Part shown: positions 34,143 through 43,209 of the stretch, one piece after another
Layout: each line of letters opens with the position of its first letter
How positions within the stretch are numbered: position 1 is the first letter of the stretch
NCBI GenBank assembly: GCA_905221605.1
Contig: CAJNDS010000256.1
Location: 55,077-119,076, forward strand
DNA from: Symbiodinium natans
Taxonomy: Eukaryota > Sar > Dinophyceae > Suessiales > Symbiodiniaceae
DNA: 64,000 nt
Direction of reading: 5' to 3'
The notes under the pieces: generated by a model
What the model saw: only the letters and a program-made list of their open reading frames with translations
Told to the model about the DNA's origin: nothing
Databases searched by the model: none
Position numbers and translations under genes: made by a program

Positions 34143-35000
34143 AGACCTCTTCGGCTTTCTTCACCACGAATTTCGGCTTTCGAGAAGTCCACAATGACAG
34201 CTGGCTTGTACAGAACGCCAAATCAGGCCTCGTCAGAGGAACTCCCCCACGGCCCCTTGAGCCGCCCTCAGAGAAGGGATATCCACCTCCTCCTCTTCAC
34301 CAGGGGTTTCTTTAATCATAGGCAGATTACTGCCCTTTCCAGACTCATCAATCTGGTAACCACGTCTGTTTAGCAGATCCCTCACGAACTTCTCTCTGCG
34401 CCTTATTCATCGGCGAGCAATGATCCACACCGTACAAGCAGCGTGCCTTACCTGGCACCGAAAGGTTGTAGAGTCCAACCCAGGAGCATATATACAGCGA
34501 GTGACGACTTAAGGACCTAGGCCCCTCATATTCAGTGGCCGCTGTTGGCGAAATAAAATTTCCACATGCGCAGATACGAGCACGTCTTCTTCCAGTTCCT
34601 TGTTTTCTGGTAAACACCGCCAAACCGGGCACGTATACGATCACCGGTGCAGTAGGTTCTTCAGCCAATTTGTCCAGCATTTCTTGAGTTGTTGGTTCCA
34701 CCACCTCCAATTCTTTGACTAGTGACGCCACCTCGTCTGACAACGGTTCCCTCCACTTTTCAAGCTCCTGCGTTGCTTCTTGTGTTGGGATAGTTTTGGT
34801 TGTAAGAACCTCCTCCGCCGCTTCAAGCGCTGTGTTCTCCTGCGCGATCTGCTGAACTTGTGCCACCTTGACCAAAAACTTTGCTAGCTGTTCCTCCACT
34901 CTTTTTGCTCTAACCAGCCAGTCTTTAGTCTCTGATCCTTTCTCTTCATTCGACTCATTGGCCGATTTATGGCATTCCTCCAAGACACAACTTTCCTGTT
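34140..35000 (-). pseudogene. Copia-like reverse transcriptase remnant, inverted, palm deleted
   Basis: On the minus strand the order is: coiled, Glu/Lys-rich lead (RAKRVEEQLAKFLVK), EKWREPLSDEVASLVKE (about 34720-34770), VYVPGLAVFTRKQGTGRRRARICACGN (34570-34640), which is the start of copia RT, and then a jump. Next, in other frames, come KFVRDLLNRRGYQID (near 34370-34410) and TRPDLAFCTSQLSLWTSRKP (34175-34240), the segment after the palm. The central palm with the Y-x-D-D motif is missing, and the frame shifts at least twice. It sits between + strand integrase and + strand oxygenase-like sequence, so an inversion or nested insertion has broken the locus. Confidence 0.6.
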
Positions 35001-35147
35001 CAGCAATCAGGTGTCGAATACTCAAATGCTCCGGGGACTGGGGGAGCTGGAAGAATATGTTGAGGACAACGTTCCTGGTGATACATATTGGCCAACTTGT
35101 TGTTCTAAATCGAAGAGGTGGTATCAATAATTGGTGCCTGAGTAGCC

Positions 35148-35888
35148 TTGGTGCTGGGCCACTATACTCATGGAGGGGTGTGTGGTATTGCAAAAGAAAC
35201 ACGAAGAAGACCGTGGCTGTGTCGAGACTTGGCATCCTTCGTGAAAAAACACAATCCTGAAGCCAAGTTTTCTGCTCTTCAGATCTCACGCAATGCTCCG
35301 GTATCATTGCATAGAGATAGTCACAATGCGAAGCATTGCTGCAACTGCGTATGCGGCTTTGGTGACGTAAAAAAAGGTCAGCTGTGGATTGAGGATGAGA
35401 AGGTTTTGGAGGAAGGGACTGAAGTGGTGGAACAATCCTATGGGAAGAAAGTCTTGCCTAAAAAATTGGTGGATGTTCGCTGGAACTTCACGTCGTTCTT
35501 TCCGAGAAAATTGCATGGTCCTATGCCTTGGAAAGGGAACAGAGTATCCTTGACCGGGTACACGCCTGTGTTAATGGAGCGATTGAGTTACAAGGATAGG
35601 TGCTTCCTTCTCCAATGTAAGTTTCCTCTACAAGAACCACAAGCTGAAGAAGGTGAAAAAGGGAAGTGGCTGAAGGTGACGCTGAAAGAGACCTCACTTG
35701 ACGACATTGCAGATGAGGCCGACTATGCTGAATGGGAGGGTACCCACACGACTACAGATGGATACCCGGCGCATTCTGCAGAAACTGAGCTGGCTCAGCT
35801 GAAGGACTGTGATGGACTGCGTCCACTCAAGTTTCGAGTCATCCCAAAGTCCACAGGCAAAGATGGCAGTACCTGCTGGATGAAGTGA
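35148..35888 (+). CDS. TET/JBP-like 2OG-Fe(II) oxygenase domain, retroelement-associated
   Basis: Frame of 246 codons. ASFVKKHNPEAKFSALQIS precedes SLHRDSHN with the H-x-D pair at residues 55 and 57 (35310-35318), then FGDVKKGQLWIED. The distal histidine is in KLHGPMPWKGNR (His123 at 35514-35516), followed nine residues later by Arg132 and VSLTGYTP. H-x-D, distal H and R in this spacing define the double-stranded beta-helix 2OG-Fe(II) oxygenases. HRDxHN together with RxSLxxY is most like the TET/JBP group that oxidises thymine or 5-methylcytosine in DNA. Neighbouring copia protease, integrase and RT pieces suggest it was part of a copia-type polyprotein. It probably continues after 35870 in a shifted frame (MCSANLCEAQALG). 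Activity and substrate are inference. The start is uncertain. Confidence 0.6.
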   Translation: MVLGHYTHGGVCGIAKETRRRPWLCRDLASFVKKHNPEAKFSALQISRNAPVSLHRDSHNAKHCCNCVCGFGDVKKGQLWIEDEKVLEEGTEVVEQSYGKKVLPKKLVDVRWNFTSFFPRKLHGPMPWKGNRVSLTGYTPVLMERLSYKDRCFLLQCKFPLQEPQAEEGEKGKWLKVTLKETSLDDIADEADYAEWEGTHTTTDGYPAHSAETELAQLKDCDGLRPLKFRVIPKSTGKDGSTCWMK

Positions 35889-36698
35889 TTCAGATGTGCA
35901 GCGCGAATTTATGTGAGGCTCAAGCCCTAGGCACCAGGCAGCTTGAACTCTTGCTGAGGGCTGAAGAAGCTTCTCAACTGTTTTGATCTGTGTTAGGTCA
36001 ATACTAGTAAGAATTGGTCACCAGCTCAATAACTCTCCTTCGCCATTCGTCGGACACTTTGCTGCATGAGCGGTGCCTGGGCTGCACATCAGAATGCCAC
36101 CCCCTCCCCGCCCCTGAGATGTGCCACAGCATGTCAGGTTCTCTGAACTCCATAGGCTCACTGGTCTATTTCGCCCCCCACCCCCATCCCCCTCCTAGAA
36201 ACTGCCAGATTTTGGGGCTATCCTATTGTATGACCTCAGAATGTCGGCAGGATTCACCACATCCGTCATAGGCACGCCAGCGGGGAGTTTGAGATCGCAG
36301 TCCCTTGGTGAAATTTCGCGGGGTTCGGGTGGTTTGGGCTGAGGGTCTTAGGTTCCAGGAAACCACAAAAGGGAGTTGCGGGCTAGTGCCAGCAACCCCA
36401 AACCTCTCAACAAATTCTCAACTCCCCGACAGAGAACAGGTGGAACAGCCAACTGCGTTTGCACAAAACCCACTGCAGCAACCTGAAGGGGACATGGTCG
36501 AAACTCTAATTCGGCTGATGGCCTTAAAGGGGCCAAAACCCGTCAAAATTGTTCATAGCGCCCGTAAACATCTAGGCTCATCGCACCTTCGCAAACTCAG
36601 TATACCCAATCCAGCCACGATTAGTCAGCCGCTTCACACTTGCTCCAGCTGTGAAGATATTGTCGCGCCACTTCTTGCTCACCGCCCACACCCGTGCA
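35889..36698. other. No recognisable gene
   Basis: C-rich patch (CCCCCCACCCCCATCCCCC near 36173-36195). Open frames occur on both strands without known domains. The first ~100 bases may still be oxygenase-linker sequence in a shifted frame. Confidence 0.45.
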
Positions 36699-36699
36699 A

Positions 36700-36820
36700 G
36701 TTATCAGCTACTTTAACGACGAGTTGAAGAGGCGCGTCTGTTTCCTCGATGGCGGCATGGAGGCCCGCATCCAGGCGGAGATGTTGGAGGAGGCGGACTA
36801 CCGTGGTACCCGAGAGGAGT
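36700..36820 (+). CDS. Exon-like segment: cobalamin-dependent methionine synthase N-terminus
   Basis: The frame YFNDELKRRVCFLDGGM followed by IQAEMLEEADYRGTREE matches the start of the homocysteine-binding domain of MetH. In that domain an L..R...LDG.MGT.IQ...L.E.D(F/Y)RG.R pattern is universal. Here the GT after DGGM is replaced by EA, so the homocysteine/zinc barrel may be altered or the exon may be decayed. The frame stays open to 37062, but the sequence after TREE no longer looks like MetH, so an intron or break follows near 36820. No further MetH exons were found. An identical copy is at 55944-56064. Confidence 0.45.
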
Positions 36821-37369
36821 TACTGGCACTTCTTTTGTCCACGCCGCAGATCGGCAAGAGCTTGTGCAAAAGTGAGGTGCGCTGCCATGCAATGCCAGGG
36901 TGTTTCAGCTTCGCAGCTTCGTTTCTAGATCTGAATTCCGAGCTTCTCAGAATTCTCAGCATTGACGAGGTGGCAAAGCCAAGCCTCGCACAGTCGCTAC
37001 AACGCCAGGACCTGAAGTACCATATGGTGGCATGGGCGGCCCAGCATGTCCCGCAATACTAAGGCTTATGCAGCTTGCTCGTCCACACCGCAGGGGTTCT
37101 CGGGGCAGCCGCGCCCAACAAATAGGTGGGGCCTTTACATGTGGCCACCTTGTTGGTTCTTCAGCGGCCACTGAACGCCTATTTGTAAAGCAACTCAGGT
37201 TTTTTCTGGTAACCCATGCAGACTAAGCATGCTACTGGTGATCTGCGATTGCTTCGGCGCAGGTCGTGCAGCCCTGCGCACATCCTGGACAACATCGCCG
37301 TGATCCTGGAGACTGTTAGTTCGGCACGCCGCCAATGGTTGCAAAGCGCTGCAGGGCTATGTAGCGCCG

Positions 37370-37773
<404 letters not shown>

Positions 37774-37774
<1 letters not shown>

Positions 37775-39065
37775 CTTTTGCCAAAAATGCCAATCAAGAG
37801 CTCACGACCTAGCACATAGAGCCAACATGAGCCGGTAACCCGGTAGCCACTGCCATGTCAGAGGAGAGATTTGCTAAGCGGCTTCTCCACAGCTTCCGGG
37901 GAGCTGTTGGCCTTTCTGCATTGGCTCTCCTGGGCCAAGGACATGGCTCAACCCATAGATGATCGTAGATGTAGCACACTTCGTGACGTGATGCCTTTCA
38001 GGAGCAGGTCGGCATTGGGGCTGACGACGCCAAGGCAAGTGCCAGGGCATCCAGGGTCTGCAGCACCTGCGGAAGCTTCACTGATTCACAGCTCTACGTA
38101 TTTCCATGCTGCTGGGGGCCTCCTGAGAAGAGTCACATTCAGCCTCCGCTGTGCCATCCGACCTCACATGCCTTCTTGCGACCCAGGCTACTGGGCTGCT
38201 ACAGCGTTATAGGACCGTGTTGCCCTTCCAAGGATCTCAGAAACGTGCGCGGCGACGGGCCCACATCATTTTCAAAACTATTTGCTCTTGCACGGAGAAG
38301 TGTTGTGCGATGAATACTTTACAAGTCGAGACTAACTCCCGCATTGTGACGAACACCACTCAGCGGCAGCATTGTTCGAGGCTTAGCGTACCTAGCAGTC
38401 TTCTGTGTGTGAACATGCTTCATGCTTCGAGTGTGATCTTCTTTCAAACGGCTGGAGCCCATTCTGTTCTTCACATTGCCATATGCATTTTCTAGATTCT
38501 GCTGCAGGTGCGGGAGTTGTTACCTTTCCTGAACCGTCTCACATATCACTTTGTGACCACGATGCCGGACCAGGCCTGTAACGTCGGGGTACTTTGCATT
38601 TTGTTGCGATGTGCGCTCTTGCCGATCTGAAGGAGGCTTTAACGTTGTTCAGACTTCAGAGACTCAGGCGACTCTGCTTCCGCGACAGCTGCGTGTCTTC
38701 CTCGAAAATTTCTAAGGGCGGACTCTCCCCCCGCTTGCGAAGCGAGCGCAAGGAGCCCGCACGAGCACGCAGTGACGAGGCTGGACTTTTTGAAGACAGT
38801 CGACGTCGGTGAGGCATAGCGTCTTCGGCCTTTAACTCGTCAACACCTTCTGGAGGGTTAGGCGGTGGTGGCAACGGAGGAGGTTCTTCTCCAACGAGGT
38901 CCAGAGCCGGCCGCTGCCCTCGAACCCTTTGTTCCGGAGGCGAAGGCTCCTGTTCTTCCACCCCCCTCAACCTTTTTTTTTTTTAACCCAAACATGGATA
39001 CCCTCTTCTGACCATTATATCTCAACATTTCACCACTGTTTCCCCTTGCTTGAGGCGGTGGCCTG
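37774..39065. other. No recognisable gene
   Basis: Several frames are open on + (for example 37871-38212 and 38151-38495), but no domain is apparent. 38594-38970 is open on both strands. A T run (38970-38985) lies just before the LINE-like remnant. Some of this may be upstream LINE sequence too decayed to read. Confidence 0.4.
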
Positions 39066-40541
39066 ATGGTCAGCTCAGGTCTGCTTGGGTTTCATCTTGG
39101 GAAACCTTATTTCCTTGGAAGAGAGTCTGGCCCGCTTGCAGCAGCCCAGGCTTACATACTGCAGTTGGATGTGCAAGCGCCAAACCTTGAGACTTGGCAC
39201 TTTGGCTCCGAGGAGTTTACTTGCCGCTGGCGCGATGCAGAATTTTCCCGCCAGCTAAAATCTAATCTTAAGCACACGCTACTGAAGCAGAGATGGATGC
39301 GCATGTCTACTTTGTTCGTGTCCCCAGAGATTGTTGATGGCCTTGATTGGACCAGCCAGCGCGCCCTGTTGATAAAAAAGGACAAGTTGAGGTCCAGTAC
39401 AGTTGGCCTCAAGGCCGTGTGGCAAGGGGCCATTCTGCGTGCTGATACAGGTGGCTTGGCAACCTGTCCCCTTTGCAAAGTTTGAAGCCAATTGGTCACA
39501 TGTCATGTGGGACTGTCACTTTTGGGTTGGCCGTCACCGCCGGCCCCCTACGGAGTGGGAGTCTTTGAAAAACGCTTTCCCTAACCCGCGTCTGTGGATG
39601 CGAGGCTTGGTCCCAGCGAGCGCTGTCTGGCAAACCCGATGTCCCACTGCCGTTCAGGAACGCAATGAAGGTGAATGGAAGGATAATTTAAGGATATCCT
39701 TGACGCTTCTGGGTTAGTGTTTCGTACTGATGCCACAGTGGGTTGTAATAGTACTGACCCCAGACTTCGCTTTGTCGCCTATGCTGCGCTTGCATTCCGT
39801 TGGTCACGGGGAAAACCAGTTCAAGTTGCAAGCATCAGAGGAGTCCTCCCGCCTGATGCTTCGGTAGTGGATGGAGAGACCCATGCTCTAAAAGTGTTGC
39901 TCGCGCACACCAAAGGCCGTGTTGATGTGACATCTGATTGCCAACCAGCCATCAAACGGACCAAGGTTTTCGCTGAGTATGGAGACCTTTTTATCAACGA
40001 GGAAGCTGACAAAAGCTGTGGAGCGCGGGCTGCTGAGCTGCATGGCCTCATGCGTGCCAACAGGGTACGCCAATTGGATCAAATTGCTACAACCGTCTCT
40101 TGTTTCTTGGCGGACAGGGCCGAAAAACTTATACTTGCTTCTAAGGCCGACCCACCTCCCCAACAGTTTGTTGAGCGTCGCCGTGGTTCTCGCCTTAAAG
40201 ATGACTTGGTTCAAAAGGGGGAAAGTTTTAACAAAACCGCCAGGTCTGCGAGTTTGGCTGTTCGTTGCAGAACTGCCCAAAATGTCCCTGAAGCCCCAAA
40301 CTTAACAAAAAGCAGAGACTTCAGGAGTTGCTGTGCAAGCCTGAGCTCAGTCTTAGGCATTCTTGGATTGCTTGCGCGTGTACGCCGAACAACTTTGCAG
40401 TGTCCTGTCAAACTTGTGCCTTGTATATTGAGCAATGCAATGAGAAGTCCATTTTTGAAAGGAAAATTTCGCATCCCTGTAGAGACATACCGGGGCCCAG
40501 GCCTGCCACCTGGGAGTTGCATTCTTCCCATCACCTATTGA
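39066..40541 (+). pseudogene. LINE-like ORF2 3' part: zinc knuckle and RNase H
   Basis: Three consecutive frames form one product. 39066-39485 ends ATCPLCK; after a shift the next frame continues NWSHVMWDCHFW (to 39717), together giving the C-x2-C...H-x4-C knuckle found after RT in many non-LTR elements. The third frame (39717-40541) is an RNase H: FRTDATVG with Asp5, DGETHALK with Glu54, TSDCQPAI with Asp74, NEEADKSCG with Asp98. The last spacing (24 residues) is short, which points to an internal deletion between GDLF and NEEADK. RT and endonuclease are not in the window. RNase H would remove RNA from the hybrid, but this copy is broken by two shifts and the deletion. Confidence 0.65.
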
Positions 40542-40897
40542 ACAAAGGTTCCTTTTGGGCGTGTGAAAGGTGCTTGTGTATGATAAACGTGGCGGCGCTC
40601 AAGACGTCGGCTATTTTGCAAAAACCTTGTCAAGGCCTGTCAAGGCGGAGTGCGACGAAGATGACTTCGATGGCCGCCACTGCAATGGCGCCGGTGCAAT
40701 CATCTGAGGCTCCTCTTGCTGGAGCTTTGTCTGGCCCTACCCCTTGCATGTCTCACCCAAAGGAGAACCAGTTTGATGCCAAACCAACTTTGTTGCAGTT
40801 GATGAAGTCTCGTAGGGCTGCTCCCGAGCCCAAGGCGGGAACAAAGCCGAAACCCAAGCCAAAAACGAAACAGTCGAAGATTGATTTTGACCGATGA
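40328..40897 (+). pseudogene. LINE-like C-terminal Cys-rich tail
   Basis: The frame carries ACACTPNNFAVSCQTC, then GSFWACERCLC and LQKPCQGLSRRS, a Cys-pair region that follows RNase H on the same strand in a shifted frame. It ends with a basic Pro/Lys-rich stretch (KPKPKPKTKQSKIDFDR) and a stop. Cys pairs of this type plausibly bind zinc and nucleic acid. The assignment to the LINE-like element rests on position and continuity; the exact fold is unknown. An identical copy is at 59595-60164. Confidence 0.5.
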
Positions 40898-42607
40898 AGT
40901 TGGGAGGCTTGTGCGCCGTCTGTTTGCTTATGGCAGGTTTGTGAGGCCGCTGCAGGATTCGACCTGTGCCGGCATGCCCATTGAATGAGTTGGCGCTCTT
41001 GAGTTTGCTTGGCCGCTCTTCAGCCTGCTCTCCAAATCTTCAGCCTTGCAAGTTTTGTGTTTGTTTGAGCGTCTTACTGCTTTGTGATGGTATTTTTGCT
41101 AGTCCGGAGCTCTCAGTTTGAAGCAGTTCTTCCTTTCCGTAGTCCCTAAACCCCATTTTGTTAAATCGGGTTTCACGCCAACACCCTTGGAGGATGGTCA
41201 CAAGCCCCACGGATTTGGGTATCTTTCAAGCCTTGAGAGCAGTTTTGCTCTACGTGAGGACCGTGCTGCTCTTCGAGCTACAGTCTTGCAAGTTTTATGC
41301 AAAAGTCTGTTCCCGCTTTTGGGTGGTCTTTTTGCTGGTCCGGAGCTCTCAGTTTGAAGCAGTTGTTCCTTTATGAGAGCGGTTTTGCTCTACGTGAGGA
41401 CCGCGCTGCTCTTCGAGCTACAGTCTTGCAAGTTTTATGCAACAGTCTGTTCCCGCTTTTGGGTGGTCTTTTTGCTAGTCCGGAGCTCTCAGTTTGAAAG
41501 GATATGTTCCCTTGCGTAGTCCCTAAACCCCATTTCACGAGGAAAGCAATGATTAGTCGGCTGTAAATCGCGTTGCACGCCGACAACCCTTGGAGGGTGG
41601 TCACAAGCCCTACGGATTTGGGTATTTTCCAAGCCTTGTGAGCGATTTTGCTCTTCGTGAGGAGCGCAGTCATACAGACTACCTCCCTCGCACCTGGGTC
41701 AGTTTGGCAGGTGGTGGAGGAGGAGGAGTGATGCCCTGGCTGGCAGCTGGCAAAGGCAAGATGAGTTTCAGGGCCAAGTGCAGGCAAGCCGCGTGGGCAG
41801 CACTGCTGCTGGTGCGCGGCGTGGCCCCAGCTCACGTATCTGGCCCTGGGGTTATGATATTGACCGTCGAGTGCTTGCGTGCTGGCGGTTTTGTAATTGG
41901 GTGCTTAGCTTGTCTCTGGTCTTTGGTTGCGATCCACGCTTGCAACCGGAGGTGTAAGGTCAAGCCTCCTCTAAGGCTTGTCGCGTAGAGGAAGTAGCAG
42001 CAAAATTACAAGCGCGACTGGAGCAGTCCAGAACCTTTTAAGTCCTGCTGCCGTTCACTTGTTCTGGCCTGGGTGCCCAAACTAGCGGCGCAGGAAGTTC
42101 TCGCCATGCGCCACGCCTGCACCTCCTGCAAAGGCGAGTGCAGTTTTGACAGAAGCTTTGGCCAAACCTGTCATGAGTTCGACATAGGTGTTGTTTTGCA
42201 TGTAGTCTTGCTGATGACGCCGGGACGCTTGAGAGGAAGCTGCGTGCCCGTTGAATTTGTGCCTCCTCTTGTGTTTGTCTCCTGCAAAACCACAAGCGCC
42301 TTGCAGACTGAATGAGATGGTGTGTGGGCAGTGGCCCCTGGCGGTGCGAGGCTTGCCCCCGTCAGGACAGTGCTGCCTGTGGATCGCCACTCATTGCCAA
42401 GTTTTGTGCAGTTGCACAGTTTCCTTCTTGCACCTGGGCCTTCGGCAGCTGGTGAAGTAGCTCTTCATTCCATTGGCCTTGCTGGCACGTGGTTGAGCCG
42501 TAGGTTCCTGCCCGGACAAGCCAACACTCGTGTGGAGCGCTCCGTGGATTGAGTCTACGAAGTAGGAGTGTGTAGGAGCCATGCTGGTCGACTTCACAAT
42601 TGGTTTC

Positions 42608-42660
<53 letters not shown>

Positions 42661-42789
42661 CTATATGTATATGTATGTACATATATATGTAGATGTGTGT
42701 ATGTGTATATGTGTTTTGTGAGCAGGTCAAAGCATGCATGGAGTGCTTGCTTAGTGCTAGTGCAGCTTGTTGTTTTCCCTTGCATGTGT
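40898..42789. repeat. LINE 3' region with ~140-bp internal repeats
   Basis: Follows the Cys-rich tail. The block GAGAGC(A/G)GTTTTGCTCTACGTGAGGACCG, TACAGTCTTGCAAGTTTTATGCAA, GGGTGGTCTTTTTGCT starts at 41235 and 41375 (period 140), with diverged parts near 41101 and 41639. AGTCCCTAAACCCCATTT recurs at about 41138 and 41517. No protein domain is seen. A Gly-rich open frame at 41590-41988 is not recognised. A partial SINE-like tail (GCTGGTCGACTTCACA, 42582-42597) is followed by a (CATATA)n run at 42608-42660. Confidence 0.7.
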
Positions 42790-43004
42790 AGTTTTGCAAT
42801 TCGTAACAATGCCAATGTTTTGGCTCAAGTACCGAGCTTGTGCCTTTGAGCACGGTAGAGTCGTACAGTAGCTCTTAGGTTGCTGTGCGGTCCGACCGGA
42901 CGCACTCAGCTGCACAAGTGCTTGAACTCGCGAAGTCGTAAAACAGCGTGACCGGGCTGTGATTGCATTGGTTTAGTGCAAGTCCAGTGCTGGTCGACTT
43001 CACA
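42790..43004 (+). mobile_element. SINE-like dispersed element with spliced-leader-like string
   Basis: Same blocks and order as the minus-strand element at 30498-30717: TAGTTTTGCAATTCGTA, GCCAATGTTTTGGCTCAAG (42811-42829), GTGCCTTTGAGCACGGTAG, GGTCCGACCGGACGC, CAGTGCTGGTCGACTTCACA. Compared with the dinoflagellate spliced leader end (GCCATTTTGGCTCAAG) the string has a three-base insertion. It lies 200 bases upstream of the Gag start. Confidence 0.6.
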
Positions 43005-43119
43005 ATTGGGGGCTGTTCTGGGAAAGCGTACAGCTCTTGTGCCTACGGCCCGAGTGGGCAAGCATTGCTTTGCTTGTCTGTCGCGGTCCGTGACCTGGAC
43101 GCGTGGACTGTGTGCCACG

Positions 43120-43200
43120 CTTGCGGCCTGTTAACCAAGGCGCGGCGCTTCGCGTGCCACGCCTGCGGCCTGCTAACCAAGGCGCGGCTTTTCGCCTTGT
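43120..43200. repeat. ~42-bp tandem duplication before Gag
   Basis: GTGCCACGC(T/C)TGCGGCCTG(T/C)TAACCAAGGCGCGGC occurs twice in tandem, ending 10 bases before the Gag start codon. It might mark the element's leader region. No matching sequence was found downstream of the RT ORF, so it is not evidence of an LTR. Confidence 0.8.
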
Positions 43201-43209
43201 GTTGCGGCA

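Noticed and set aside
38656-38970. Minus-strand Pro/Glu-rich ORF
   Set aside because: Open on both strands with no domain and biased composition; not supported as a gene.
40840-40897. PCNA-binding (PIP) box at the LINE tail, QSKIDFDR
   Set aside because: The aromatic pair is not at the required position, so the match is no better than chance.
42790-43004. tRNA-derived SINE or tRNA gene
   Set aside because: The best B-box-like pieces (GTTCAAGCAC, GGTCCAAGCTC on the other strand) are imperfect, no A box lies at the right distance and no cloverleaf was found.
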